A DNA stretch of 64,000 nt, from NCBI GenBank assembly GCA_033977485.1, contig CM066998.1, positions 56,944,274-57,008,273 on the forward strand, in the 5' to 3' direction. Shown piece by piece: positions 1 to 11,587 of this stretch. Each line of letters begins with the position of its first letter. Positions within the stretch are counted from its first letter, which is position 1. The position numbers and the translations under genes are program-made. This DNA comes from Hydrangea macrophylla (Eukaryota; Streptophyta; Magnoliopsida; Cornales; Hydrangeaceae). The notes beneath the pieces were generated by a model, which was given only the letters and a program-made list of their open reading frames with translations, had not been told where the DNA came from and searched no databases.

Positions 1-1098
1 TCCCAAATATTACCCAGGAAGGAAACACTTTTTCCCCTCTGTTACAAAAAGGTTAGAACCCTTAAAGAAAAATGCATACATCATCAAATAAATGTATTAC
101 TCTTCAGAAAATGCCCTTAACCATTTCTCTAAGGTTACTCTACCCTCACTACAAGAAAATTGACTATTAGTGGTGAAAATTTTCGTCGCTAAAATAGGTT
201 TCGTCGAGAAATATAAAGACTTTTACTGATGAACATTGATTTCGTCACTAATAGTATACTAATAGTGACGAAAATAATTTCATGGGTAAAAGTTTCGTCA
301 CTAAAGGTCAGATTTGTTGTAGTGCCTGAAAAATATAGAGAAGAGTTCAAAATTAAATTTTCATATATAATGTATTGACCCAATTGTAATGGAGTCCATC
401 CACATTGAAAAATATAACTGTATGCAATGTACATGCCCCATTGTACTCTAACCCGCCTTAAAAGTTTTACTGAATACTTCTCTTCTCACTTTCCTATTTA
501 GCTCTACCAAAATTATTTTACGTTCGTCTAAACTTCATAGATTGTAATCATTGATAAGCTCTTTTTATAAAAAAATAATTGATAGCATGACACCATAAGG
601 AATTACAAAGAGGCTGGTCGGGAAGAAGTTCAAAATTCGCTATATGCAATGAGGATTACAATCACTAAACCTCTCACTTTCTCAAATGGCCATAAAAATG
701 ACTCAGAAATCAAAACAATAATCTGTCTTGTGTAAACAACTCTATTGTAAATATGTATATATAGTGCCTAAAATTTTGCCTTGGTGCTAGCATCCCCAAA
801 CTCCCATTCTTCAAAGGGCCCATCTTCAAATGGTCACCTAGGGCCCCCAATTTGTCAAGTTTGGCCCAGTTTCAACAATATATATACACCATCATTGATG
901 CTCCATCACCACCACCACCACCTCCACAACTACCATATATATACTTTAACTCAAATACTCAACTCAATACTTTTCTACATTTTTTCTCATTAATTTATGA
1001 ACCCCTAACACAACCATAATCAAGTTAATACTTTTCTATATATTTTCCTCATTGATGTTTTAAAAAGCAGTGACGTAACTCCAATTAAGAGAAATTAA
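1..1098. repeat. Left part of duplicated segment, copy A
   Basis: This stretch matches 9,346-10,395 almost base for base, with scattered substitutions and small indels. The match resumes at 7,908 after the copia insertion and runs to about 8,942. The first 16 bases are the right end of the MITE seen complete at 9,139-9,361. Apart from the CACTA-type MITE at 147-324 I see no gene. The short open frames here are not conserved between the two copies as proteins. The segment may extend left of the window. Confidence 0.9.
147..324. mobile_element. CACTA-type MITE, copy A
   Basis: A 178-bp element begins CACTACAAGAAAA and ends TTGTTGTAGTG, imperfect terminal inverted repeats of the En/Spm (CACTA) kind. 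It is flanked by the 3-bp direct repeat CCT (144-146 and 325-327), the target duplication size of that superfamily. The interior holds repeated TTTCGTCAC / GTGACGAAA blocks in both orientations, typical CACTA subterminal motifs. It has no coding capacity. The same element with the same CCT flanks lies at 9,492-9,669. Confidence 0.85.
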
Positions 1099-2137
1099 TG
1101 TTATTCCTACTAGACAATCTATATAAACAAGACTGTGATTAAATTAAACTCACAGTAAGTAAGATGAATAGAAATAAATATTGAGAAAGAATCCGAGCCC
1201 AGTGAACTGTTTCCTTAAGACGAATTTGCTCCCTCTCGGTGCACAAGGTTGATGAACAATCGTCTCCCAAGATAGAACGGATTTTTCAATTCTACAGAAG
1301 TTGCACTTCAATCTCCAGAATACAGCGAACACAAAAATGTATAATACTCGAACACTATGAAATGATATGCAGTGAGAGAGAGATATTTATTTCGTGCTCA
1401 TGAAATGAAGCCAGAGGAGAATATTTAAACAGTCTGATGATTGTTCGAATCAACACATCCAAACAGAGTATTGCAACTGTTGGAGTGGTGACTGTACAAA
1501 AATACACATCCAAACAGAGCATTGCAACTGTTGAAGTTATGACTGTACGAAAAAACACAACCAAACAGAGCCTTATTATTTTCTGGAAGGACATGACTGT
1601 TTGAGAAAAGAAAAAAAAGCTGGAAGGAAATTCAAATGAATTTTCTCCAAAAAGATTAGTTAATCTTCAAACAAGCCCAAGCCCAAGCCCACGGACCCAC
1701 TGCCCGCGCCCAAGCCCAGCCCAGTCGGTCGGTCGGTCGGTCGGCGGCGGTGCGCGCGCGTGCGCGCGTGCGTGGGATAGATCCCACAAAGGCCTAGGTC
1801 CTCCCCCCTTAACAAAAGTGGGTACCCCAAAGGGGCATGCCCCTTAGTTGGCTTTCCTCTTAAATATACCCTTAAGCTCTTTGATGTTTTTCCTATGTGG
1901 GACAACCAAGGTTTCCCACATTTTTCCTCCTTCACCAATGTTTCACATGGGCCACTTTGGATGATAATTTCTCATTCACCCCTTATTGGATTTCAACATG
2001 TAAATATACAGCATTCATCTCCTCACGGAGGAGAACGCATTCCAATGTGGTCCTGCCCCTAAAGACGTGTGGGACCCACCTTAAATTGGAGCCAAAGTTT
2101 ACATAAAACTTGTTATTTGAAGTCCAATTTTCCAACA
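1099..2137 (-). repeat. Copia 3' LTR (long form)
   Basis: A 1,039-bp LTR with TG...CA ends. It aligns along its length with 6,966-7,719 but has about 285 bp more, mainly 1,170-1,460. It contains copies of a roughly 55-bp unit (CATCCAAACAGAG... CTGTACGAAAA) at about 1,455-1,560, a GTCG microsatellite at 1,721-1,745 followed by an alternating GC/GT tract, and a GC-rich patch near 1,690-1,780. Confidence 0.9.
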
Positions 2138-2148
2138 ATCCCCCACAT
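2138..2148 (-). other. Copia polypurine tract
   Basis: On the minus strand the purine run TGTGGGGGAT lies immediately before the TGTTGGAAAA start of the 3' LTR, the expected position for the plus-strand priming site. The same tract recurs at 7,720-7,730 beyond the other LTR, where a simple element should not have one. Confidence 0.8.
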
Positions 2149-2729
2149 TAATGAAATTGGTGATCTAACAATGTAAATGAAACTGCTGACACAGTTCGAG
2201 TATCGACGAAGAATTACTGCTTTAGACTAAGTAGCCTAGTGGCTTTGAACTTGCCCTAGTGTAAAACTATCGGTTTTACTAACCAGTGAGTAGATGAGAT
2301 TATCTTTGAACTCCTAGTCGTTTGTGTAAACCTAGACAATAGAATTCACACAGCAATTTTTCTTACAAATTTGGTTCTCACGTTTGTGTTCGTTTTGGCC
2401 TTGAACACCTCTTGGTTCCGTGAGTGTTTTAGAGAATTCAGCCTTTAAATTCTCATAGATGTGGTCCCTTCTTACTCACGTAGGTGGTATCTATGAAGAG
2501 TACCCTGCAATACCCCACTTGGACGTTATCCAAAGTATAGAGACCATTAAAAGCATATCTTGTCCTGTTTCTCGCGGCAGATAAACACTGTCCCATCTTT
2601 GAAATGGGAGAAGGAAGATATAATTCTCCTCAGTGTATTCCGAGTACTACATAGTTCGGTTTGCCCATTGAACCTAGATCTTGGGATCTCTAGTCAACTA
2701 GGTTGGGTTACCACCATGATGACTCTTGT
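2149..2729 (-). other. Copia 3' untranslated region
   Basis: This is the noncoding stretch between the RNase H stop codon and the polypurine tract. Its first 190 bp (to about 2,333) are repeated at 7,731-7,907. I see no extra open reading frame in it. Confidence 0.6.
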
Positions 2730-3790
2730 TTAATGCATAGGCTTTAAACCTATTTCCCTCGATGAACTTTCTACTTGCTCTCTCGTTAGGCCTTTTGTAA
2801 GTGGATCTGCTGTGTTTTCCTTTGACTTCACATAGTCAATGGATATGATCCCATTTGAGAGCAACTGTCGAACGATATTATGTCGTCGATGAATATGACG
2901 AGACTTACCGTTATACATGTGACTCTGTGCTCTACCAATCGCAGATTGGCTATCACAATGTATACATATAGCAGGCACAGGTCTTGACCAGTTTGGAATA
3001 TCCTCTAGGAAGTTACAAAGCCATTCGGCCTCTTCCCCAGCTTTATCTAAAGTAATGAATTCTGATTCCATTGTAGAGCTTGCAATACACGTTTGTTTTG
3101 AGGATTTCCAAGATACGGCTGCACCTCCAAGTGTAAAGACATATCCACTTGTGGATTTGGAGTCTTTAGAATTAGATATCCAATTTGCGTCACAGTAGCC
3201 TTCGAGTACATGTGGATATCTGGTAAAGTGCAGTCCATAGTTTTGAGTCTCCTTTAAATATCCCAAAACTCTTAGTATAGCCTTCCAGTGAGTTTATCCA
3301 GGATTACTTGTAAATCAACTTAATTTACTCACTGAGTAAGCTATGTCTGGTCGAGTGCAGTTCATAATGTACATTAGACTGCCTATGATACGTGAATATT
3401 CTAGTTGAGAAATGCTTATTCCTTTATTCTTTGCTAAGTGAAGACACACATCGATTGGTGTCTTCTTAGGTTTGATCTCATACTTCTTAAAATTTTTCAA
3501 GTACCTTGTCAATGTAATGAGATTGAGACAATATTAGTCCTTCAAATGTTTTAGAAATTTTAATTCCTAATATAACATCAGCGACACCCATGTCTTTCAT
3601 GTCAAACCTATTAGATAAGAATTATTTAGTAATTCTTATCATCTCGGTATTGCTACCTATAATAAGCATGTCATCAACGTAGAGACATACAATGACATAT
3701 CCTTTTGGAGTGCTCTTCACGTACACACATTTGTCACACTCATTGATTTTGAATCCATTTGATGATATTGCACTATCTAATTTCTCATGT
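2730..3790 (-). pseudogene. Copia reverse transcriptase C-terminus and RNase H
   Basis: This is the 3' part of the copia polyprotein. The RT active site YVDDM is encoded at about 3,664-3,690. The frame is then interrupted before the RNase H portion (2,730-3,266), which shows [31 protein letters not shown] and DPLTKGL, the usual copia RNase H motifs, ending at the natural stop just before the 3' UTR. The RT block upstream ends at a TGA where copia elements normally have Trp, and frame changes separate 3,315-3,512 from 3,266. The domain order is normal but the protein cannot be made. Confidence 0.85.
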
Positions 3791-5066
3791 CATTGTTTCG
3801 GTGCTTGTTTTAGGCCGTACAAGGACTTAACAAGCTTGCATACTTTATTCTCTTGTCCAGGAGCTACAAACCCTTCGGGTTGTTCCATATATATTTCTTC
3901 TTCTAATTCTCTGTTCAAGAATTTTGTCTTTACATCCATTTGGTGGATTTCAAGATTATTCAGTGATGCAATAGCAATGAGCATCCGAATAGACGTTATT
4001 CTTGTAACGGGAGAATAAGTATCGAAATAATCTAGTCCTTCCTTTTGACTATGGCCCTTGACTACAAGTCTAGCTTTATACTTATCTATTGTTCCATCTG
4101 CTTTCATCTTCTTTTTGAAGATCCATTTATAACCCAAAGGTTTTGAGCCAGATGGAAGATCCACCAATTCCCAAGTATGGTTTTGCAAAATAGATTCAAT
4201 TTCATTATTGATAGCTTCTTTCCAATATGAAGCTTCTGGAGAGGACATTGCTTCCTTGAACATTCGAGGTTCATCTTCTACCAGATTTGTTAGAAAATCA
4301 GGGCCAAAGGGTGTTGCCACTCTTGCCCTCTTACTCCGTCTAGGTTCCAAGTCTGTAGGGTCTTGATTTATTGGAGTATCATTTGTACTATCTAGAGGTC
4401 TTTTGGACACTCTTGACTCTGGTGCATTCTTATAAGGAAATATATCCTCAAAGAATGTGGCATCCCTTGATTCTATAAATGTATTGACATGAATATCGGG
4501 AATGTCAGATTTGTATACCAAAAAGTGATATGCACTACTGTTATTGGCATAACCAATGAACACACAGTCAATGGTTTTGGGTCCTATTTTCACCCTTTTA
4601 GGTTTAGGGACCACCACTTTTGCTAAGCACCCCCACACTCTTAAGAATTTGTAACATGGTCTGTGACCTTTCCATAATTCATAAGGTGTTTTATGGGTTT
4701 TCTTGTGAAGCACTTTGATGAGAATATAATTTGCGGAGAGTATCGCCTCCCCCCACAAATTCTGGGGTAGTCCAGAACTTAACAACATAGCATTCATCAT
4801 TTCTTTCAATGTTTGGTTCTTGCGTTCAGCAATACCATTAGATTGAGGTGAATAAGGGGCGGTAGTTTGATGAATGATTCCATGTTCTCCACAGAACTCC
4901 TCAAATGGTGATTCATATTCACCACCTCTATCGCTTCTTATTGCCTTAATCTTTTTTGCTCAGTTGATTCTCAACTTCATTTTTATAATGTTTAAACATT
5001 TCTATTGCTTCATTTTTGCTTCTTAACAAATATACATAACTATATCTAGTGCAATCATCCACAAAA
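3790..5066 (-). pseudogene. Copia integrase and reverse transcriptase N-terminus
   Basis: The open block 3,790-4,809 encodes the end of the integrase (LPQNLWGEA, TPYELW, VWGCLAKV) and the start of RT (NHTWELVDLP, KWIFKKK, KARLVVKG, TYSPVTR, QMDVKTKFLN, KSLYGLKQAP). The DVKTAFLNG motif reads DVKTKFLN, an altered residue near the first RT aspartate. The integrase core between 4,809 and 5,068 is present but broken by two frameshifts, at the A-rich tracts near 5,075 and 4,955. It still shows SDRGGEYE and the NGIAERKN glutamate motif in shifted frames. Confidence 0.85.
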
Positions 5067-5067
5067 G

Positions 5068-6627
5068 TTATAAAATATTTTTACCCCCTCTAGTTTGTAC
5101 AAACTTTAAATCACAAATGTCACTATGTATTAGATCTAAAGGTTGAGTATCACGATCAACACATTTAAAAGGAGGTCTTGTCATTTTAGATTCAACACAT
5201 ATTTCACATTTATTTTTATTATCAATATCAAATTTTGGCAAAAAATCTAGATTACTTAATCTACGCAAAGTATCATAATTAACATGGCCTAATCTAGCAT
5301 GCCAAATATTAGAAGACTCAAGCAAGTAAGAAGAAGCATTATTATTATTAATAGCATTAGGTACAACAGTCATTACATTCATCTTAAAGAGCCCATCACT
5401 AAGGTAGCCCTTTCCTACATACATCTCATTCTTAGTGAGTACAAACTTGTCGGACACAAACACTAATTTAAAGGCATTCTTGCTAAGCAATGATCCTGAA
5501 ACCAGATTTTTGCGAATGTCGGGCACATGAAGCACATCATTGAGAGTTAGTTCTTTGTCTGAGGTCATTTTCAGAATCACTTTCCCATGTCCTTCCACCT
5601 TGGAGCTTGAAGCATTACCCATATAGAGTTGTTCTTCGTGAGTCACAGGCTTGTAAGTAGATAACATCCATTTGTTTGAACAAATATGGTGCGTAGCCCC
5701 AGTCTCCACCCACCATTCTTTGGTATTACCAACTAGATTGCATTCAGAAAAAACCGCGGAGAGGTTGATGTCGGAAACATTGTTGGAAAGTGTCTCCACC
5801 TCGGCCACATTAGCTTGTTGATTTGGCTTCCTCTTTGGCTTACGACAGTCCTTTGCACGATGTCCGTTTTTGCCACAGTTATAGCACTTGCCTTTAAACT
5901 TTTTGGGACCATGAGTTCCTTGACTTGGACCTCCGCCATCATGCTTCCTTTTCTTTGGACCATGTTCCACAACATTGGCCTTTGCTCCAAGAGAGGAACT
6001 TACATTCTTCTTTTCAGAACCACGATTATCTTCTTCAATCCTTAGTCTCACAATTAACTCTTCAAGATTCATCTCTTTGCGTTTGTACTTGAGATAATTC
6101 TTGAAGTTTTTCTAAGTAGGCGGCAATTTTTCAATAATCACAGCCACTTGAAAAGAATCACTTAGAGACATCCCTTCGGCATGAATATCATGTAGAATAA
6201 CTTAAAGATCTTGAATTTGGCTAATAACAGATTTTGCATCTATCATCTTATAGTCAAGAAATTTACCAACTATGAATTTCTTCATGCCAGCATCCTCAGT
6301 TTTATATTTCTTGTCTAAAGAGTCCCATAGTACTTTTGCTGATTCCATTTTACAATATACATTGTAAAGAGTGTTGTCTAATCCATTTAAAATATGATTT
6401 CGACACAAGAAATCGAAATTTTTCCATGAATCAACAGCGGCACTATTGGTTCCTCCTTCTACGAGTTCAAGAGGGTCCTCGCAAAGAAACTTAGCCAAAT
6501 GTAATGTGGTTAAATAAAAGAGCATCTTTTGCTGCCATCGTTTAAAATTGGTTCCATTGAACATTTCCAGATTTTTCCCATGAGACAGATTCACAATAGG
6601 AACAGGAATAGATGAAGTAGTTGCCAT
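5068..6627 (-). pseudogene. Copia gag, zinc knuckle, protease, GAG-pre-integrase
   Basis: One reading frame runs from the ATG at 6,627 to 5,068 with two in-frame stops, TAA at 6,202-6,204 and TAG at 6,112-6,114. The N-terminal UBN2-like gag (FNGTNFKRWQQKM) is followed by a CX2CX4HX4C knuckle, CYNCGKNGHRAKDC. The protease motif reads WWVETGATHHIC: the catalytic Asp of the usual D-S/T-G is Glu. The GAG-pre-integrase motif IWHARLGHVNYDTL and two CXXC-type cysteines follow. After 5,068 an indel shifts the integrase frame. Gag to protease is the best-preserved part of the element. Confidence 0.9.
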
Positions 6628-6965
6628 TCTGAAAATTTTAACAAGATTTGTTTATTTATTATCACAAAAGTAATGAGCACTGATTTAATAACTAATTAGG
6701 AAACTGAAAACAATTTTTAGTTTATAAGATAGTTCTATTAAACAGTTTATAATTTATAAAACAAATTTATAGACCAGATTTATAAAAACCAGTTTTAATA
6801 ACACAGTAGATTTAAATAAACAGTAAACAGATTACAGTTTTAATACACACTAATAGAACAGTTTAAACAAAACAGATTATATAACAGGTTTTTAAAAACA
6901 TAAACATAATTACTATTTCAGTTTTGTTCAGTTTACCAAAAAAAAACAGAAATTTGTCTTAAGAT
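6628..6965 (-). other. Copia 5' leader
   Basis: AT-rich noncoding stretch between the gag ATG and the 5' LTR. It consists largely of imperfect TTTATAAA / CAGTTTA repeats. I looked for an initiator-Met primer-binding site next to the LTR and did not recognise one. Confidence 0.5.
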
Positions 6966-7719
6966 TGTTATTCCTACTATACAATATGTATAAACAAGAC
7001 TGTAATTAAATTAAACTCACAGTAAGTAAGATGAACAGAAACAAATATTGAGCCTTACGAAAATACACATCCAAACAGAGCATTGCAACTGTTGGAGTGG
7101 TGACTGTACGAAAATCAACATTCAAACAGAGCATTGCAACTGTTGAAGTTGTGACTGTACGAAAAAACACAACCAAAAAGAGCCTTATTATTTTTTGGAA
7201 GGACATGACTGTTTGAGAAAAGAAAAAAAAAACTGGAAGGAAATTCAAATGAATTTTCTCCAAAAAGATTAGTTAATCTTCACCCAAGCCCAAGCCCAAG
7301 CCCACGGACCCACGCCCAAGCCCAGCCCGTCCGGTCGGTCGGCGGCGTCGCGCGCGGGATAAATCCCACAAAGGCCTAGGTCCTCCCCCCTTAACAAAAG
7401 TTGGTACCCTAAAGGGGCATGCCCCTTAGTTGGCTTCCCTCTTTAATATACCCTTAATCTCTTTGATGTTTTTCCTATGTGGGAGAACCAAGGTTTCCCA
7501 CATTTTTCCTCCTTCACCAATGTTTCACATGGGCCACTTTGGATGACAATTTCTCATTCATCCCTTATTGGATTTCAACATGTAAATATACGGCGTTCAT
7601 CTCCTCACGGAGAAGAACGCATTCTAATGTGGTCCCGCCCCTAAAGATGTGTGGGAACAACCTTAAATTGGAGCCAAAGTTTACATAAAACTTGTCATTT
7701 GAAGTCCAATTTTCCAACA
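6966..7719 (-). repeat. Copia 5' LTR (short form)
   Basis: A 754-bp LTR that lacks about 285 bp found in its partner at 1,099-2,137. The missing part falls between TTGAG and CCTTACGAAAA near 7,050. It has the same CATCCAAACAGAG tandem units (about 7,068-7,165) and a shorter CG-rich region near 7,330-7,360. The ends match the other LTR exactly. Confidence 0.9.
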
Positions 7720-7907
7720 ATCCCCCACATTAATGCAATTGGCGATCTAACAATGTAAATGAAAATGCTGACATAGTTCGAGTATCGACGAAGAATTACT
7801 GCTTTAGACTAAGTGGCCTAGTGGCTTTGAACTTGCCCTAGTGTAAAACTATCGGTTTTACTAACCAGTGAGTAGATGAGATTATCTTTGAACTCCTAGT
7901 CGTTTGT
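7720..7907 (-). repeat. Stray copia polypurine tract and 3' UTR fragment
   Basis: This matches 2,138-2,333 closely, so it is internal copia sequence lying outside the element's 5' LTR. Host sequence homologous to copy B resumes at about 7,908. It is best explained as the remnant of a second, tandem element. Confidence 0.85.
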
Positions 7908-8942
7908 TAAAATCCTAAGTAAGAAAAATCAGGCGTTAATCATATAATCCAAAATTGAAATTTTTTTGTTATATATGTATGTCGATATGTAAGTGTTAAA
8001 AATAAAGAGAAAATCAATGCATAAATGTACATAGATCTGAGGTTATAAAACATGTACTTAAATACAACATTTAATTACGATTTGAATAGAGATGATACTC
8101 ACATAAATATAATTGAACAATCCAAAATATAAGTTTTTTTAGTTTTGTACCCATACATACATGTGTGCCCATGCATGTATTCAAACTCTTTTGTTGTATG
8201 CGTAATTAGACCATAGTTTAGGGGAGGTGAGTGTAATTACCTAGTTGAGGGTCAACATGTACTTTCGGGCAAAGTTTAACAATGTTAGTCTACCACTACT
8301 AAGAAGGGAGGTCAGTATAACTATGAAAAACACAAGGGAGGTCCGTGTAATTAGACATCTCCTCATCAAGGGAGCAGGGGCGGAGCCAGGAATTTTAGTC
8401 AGGGGGGCCTAGGTTATACGGGGGTTCGGGGCAGCGCCCCCGAGGCGAATTATTTGGGGCCTGCTTATATACAATTGCAATTTTTTTGGGATATACTTAT
8501 AATATGAATCTATTTGGTGGCACGTAAATATTGTATAGTGTCTTTCAAAATTCTAGGGGGGCCTATTTCTAAAAGGCATAAAATTCTCACACTAAAAGTG
8601 TAATTTTCAAATTCGAGGCACCTTCCTTTTTGAGTTGTATATACATGTATATCAATATATATGTAGTTGATGACACAAAATTGGCCCTTGGACCCCTTTG
8701 GGGGGCCTAACCATAAGTTGAGGGGGAGGGGGGGCTAAATGTAAAATACTAAAAAAGATATAGGATAAAATTTAAATTCTCAAAATCTAGGGAGGGGGGG
8801 CCTGGGCCCCCCCTGGTCCTATGCTAGCTCCGCCCATGCAAGGGAGGTCAAAGTAGTTAACCCTAAAATAATTTACTAATAAAGATGATTATGTAAATAT
8901 AATTGGTAAGAGTGCATTATGAAATTGTCATTCCAAACATAC
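7908..8942. repeat. Right part of duplicated segment, copy A
   Basis: This matches 10,415-11,390 closely and holds the Tip100-like MITE at 8,375-8,838. The match stops abruptly near 8,942, where copy A reads CATGTCTC and copy B reads CTAACCGA. I see no gene in it. Confidence 0.9.
8375..8838. mobile_element. Tip100-like hAT MITE, copy A
   Basis: A 464-bp element begins CAGGGGCGGAGCCAGG and ends GCTAGCTCCGCCCATG. Its termini resemble the CAGGGGCGGAG ends of Tip100-type hAT transposons. It is flanked by a perfect 8-bp target duplication, CAAGGGAG, at 8,367-8,374 and 8,839-8,846. It has no transposase. G-runs near both ends are typical of the family. Confidence 0.9.
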
Positions 8943-9138
8943 CCATGTCTCTTTTTCTTCTTTACGGGAGATCCCATTCCGATGACAAATGTTCCAATAT
9001 GAGATTGATGTTTCTACCACTTCTCCTCCACCTTCTACACTTTGAACAACTACAGGGATCTTACCCCCAATTTTTCCCCAATCTTGGATTTCTCGCCCAC
9101 TTTCCTCCTTCTTTTGCTTAATTTAGGAAGAGTGAAGA
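8943..9138. other. Unique spacer between the two duplicated copies
   Basis: Single-copy sequence in this window, pyrimidine-rich on the plus strand. I see no gene with support. Confidence 0.5.
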
Positions 9139-9361
9139 TGGGTAATACTTGGAACACACCAAAAGACACAATTTTTTTGATACAATCCAAGAGATGTGTC
9201 TATCTCTCCGGTACATAATTTTTGGGACACAACTTAAAAGATGTGTCTATAACTCTTCCGTGATGTCAGTGGATGCCACAGTGACACAGAAGAGAGATAG
9301 ACACATCTCTTGCTTTGTGTCCCAAAAATTGTATCTTTAGGTGTATCCCAAATATTACCCA
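9139..9361. mobile_element. Foldback MITE, complete copy
   Basis: A 223-bp element. The ends TGGGTAATACTTGGAACACA and the complement of the right end (TGGGTAATATTTGGGATACA) form inverted repeats of about 38 bp. An inner pair, AAGAGATGTGTCTATCTCTC against GAGAGATAGACACATCTCTT, adds a second stem. No clean target duplication is seen, so the superfamily is not assigned. Its right end recurs at 1-16, and a divergent copy is split by the gypsy element at 29,634-29,690 and 43,107 onward. Confidence 0.75.
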
Positions 9362-9491
9362 GGAAGGAAACACTTTTTCCCCTCTGTTACAAAAAGGTTA
9401 GAACCCTTAAAGAAAAATGCATACATCATCAAATAAATGTATTACTCTTCAGAAAATGCCCTTAACCATTTCTCTAAGGTTACTCTACCCT

Positions 9492-9669
9492 CACTACAAG
9501 AAAATTGACTATTAGTGGTGAAAATTTTCGTCGCTAAAATAGGTTTCGTCGAGAAAGATAAAGACTTTTACTGATGAACATTGATTTCGTCACTAATAGT
9601 ATACTAATAGTGACGAAAATAATTTCACGGGTAAAAGTTTCGTCACTAAAGGTCAGATTTGTTGTAGTG
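9492..9669. mobile_element. CACTA-type MITE, copy B
   Basis: Same 178-bp element and same CCT flanks as at 147-324, differing at only a few positions. It was therefore in place before the segment was duplicated. Confidence 0.85.
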
Positions 9670-10882
9670 CCTGAAAAATACAAAGTAGAGTTCAAAATAA
9701 AATTTTCATATATAATGTATTGACCCAATTGTAATGGAGTCCATCTACATTGAAAAATATAACTGTATGCAATGTACATGGCCCATTGTACTCTAACCCG
9801 CCTTAAAAGTTTTACTGAATACTTCTCTTCTCACTTTCGTATTTAGCTCTACCCAAATTATATTACGTTCGTCTAAACTTCATAGATTGGAATCATTGAT
9901 AAGCTCTTTTTATTAAAAATTACAAAGAGGCTGGTCGGGAAGAAGTTCAAAATTCGCTATATGCAATGAGGATTACAATCACTAAACCTCTCACTTTCTC
10001 AAATGGCCATAAAAATGACTCAGAAATCAAAACAATAATCTGTCTCGTGTAAACAACTCTATTGCAAATATATATATAGAGCCTAAAATTTTGCCTTGGT
10101 GCTAGCATCCCCAAACTCCCATTCTTCAAAGGGCCCATCTTCAAATGGTCACCTAGGGCCCCCAATTTGTCAAGTTTGGCCCAGTTTCAACAATATATAT
10201 ACACCATCATTGATGCTCCATCACCACTACCGCCTCCACAACTACCATATATATACTTCAACTCAAATACTCAACTCAATGCTTTTCTACATTTTTTCTC
10301 ATTAATTTATGAACCCCTAACATAACCGTAATCAAGTTAATACTTTTCTATATATTTTCCTCATTGATCTTTTAAAAAGAAGTGACGTAACTCCAAAAGA
10401 AATTAAGCCCCAATAACAATCCTAATTAAGAAAAATCAGGCTTTAATCACAAAATCCAAAATTTAAAATTTTTGGTTATATATGTATGTAGATATGTAAG
10501 TGTTAAAAATAAAGAGAAAATCAATGCATAAATGTACATAGATCTGAGGTTATAAAACATGTACTTAAATACAACATTTAATTACGATTTGAATAGAGAT
10601 GATACTCACATAAATATAATTAAACAATCCAAAATATAAGTTTTTTTTAGTTTTGTACCCATACATACATGTGTGCCCATGCATGTATTCAAACTCTTTT
10701 GTTGTATGCGTAATTAGGCCATAGTTTACGGGAGGTGAGTGTAATTACCTAGTTGAGGGTCAACATGTACTTTCGGGCAAAGTTTAACAACGTTAGTCTA
10801 CCACTACTAAGAAGGGAGGTCAGTATAACTATGAAAAACACAAGGGAGGTCCGTGTAATTAGACATCTCCTCATCAAGGGAG

Positions 10883-11286
10883 CAGGGGCGGAGCCAGGAA
10901 TTTTAGTCAGGGGGGCCTAGGTTATACGGGGGTTCGGGGCAGCGCCCCCGAGGCGAATTATTTGGGGCCTGCTTATATACAATTGCGATTTTTTTGGGAT
11001 ATACTTATAATATGAATCTATTTGGTGGCACGTAAATATTGTATAGTGTCTTTCAAAATTCGAGGCACCTTCCTTTTTGAGTTGTATATACATGTATATC
11101 AATATATATGTAGTTGATGACACAAAATTGGCCATTGGACCCCTTTGGGGGGCCTAACCATAAGTTGAGGGGGGGGGGGGGGGGGCTAAATGTAAAATAC
11201 TAAAAAAAATATAGGATAAAATTTTAATTCTCAAAATCTAGGGAGGGGGGCCTGGGCCCCCTGGTCCTATGCTAGCTCCGCCCATG
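10883..11286. mobile_element. Tip100-like hAT MITE, copy B
   Basis: A 404-bp copy of the element at 8,375-8,838, shorter by an internal deletion near 11,057. The target duplication is CAAGGGAG on the left (10,875-10,882) and CAAGGGAA on the right, one mismatch. A G-run near 11,170-11,186 is longer than in copy A. Confidence 0.9.
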
Positions 11287-11390
11287 CAAGGGAAGTCAAA
11301 GTAGTTAACCCTAAAATAATTTACTAATAAAGATGATTATGTAAATATAATTGGTAAGAGTGCATTATGAAATTGTCATTCCAAACATAC

Positions 11391-11540
11391 CCTAACCGAT
11401 TGACTTATAATGCAGAAGAGAAGAAAGGATAAAAAGTTGATATATCATATAGTATAATCAATTAATCCAGAGGAGATAACAACCCAAAATCAATGCATAT
11501 TGCATAGTATTTCTAGAACTAAACAAATAATAAAAGAAAA

Positions 11541-11587
<47 letters not shown>

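Larger units (their letters stand above)
1099..7907 (-). mobile_element. Ty1/copia element with an extra truncated end
   Basis: A minus-strand copia element present only in copy A of the duplicated segment. LTRs lie at 1,099-2,137 (3' LTR) and 6,966-7,719 (5' LTR), both beginning TGTTATTCCTAC and ending TTTTCCAACA on the plus strand. Between them lie gag, protease, integrase, RT and RNase H remnants, all on the minus strand. Beyond the right LTR, 7,720-7,907 repeats the polypurine tract and 3' untranslated region that follow the left LTR (2,138-2,333), so the element does not end where a simple insertion should. No clear 5-bp target duplication is seen, and about 7-11 bp of target sequence is missing compared with copy B. 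The polyprotein resembles the Tork/TNT1-like group, but that lineage call is tentative. Confidence 0.9.
9346..11390. repeat. Duplicated segment, copy B (no copia)
   Basis: A 2.05-kb direct copy of 1-1,098 plus 7,908-8,942. It preserves the state without the copia insertion: around 10,395-10,430 the sequence runs through without it. It holds its own copies of the CACTA and Tip100-like MITEs. No gene is visible. Confidence 0.9.

Noticed and set aside
781..993. 70-codon open frame, also seen at 10,096-10,305
   Set aside because: It is repeated only because the whole segment is duplicated. Indels in a CACCAC run and the lack of any motif speak against a gene.
1660..1938. Open frame rich in Arg, Gly and Pro
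   Set aside because: It lies within the copia LTR and follows the GTCG/GC microsatellite.
9130..9370. Nine-base Mutator-type target duplication around the 223-bp MITE
   Set aside because: The flanks GAGTGAAGA and GGAAGGAAA do not match well enough.
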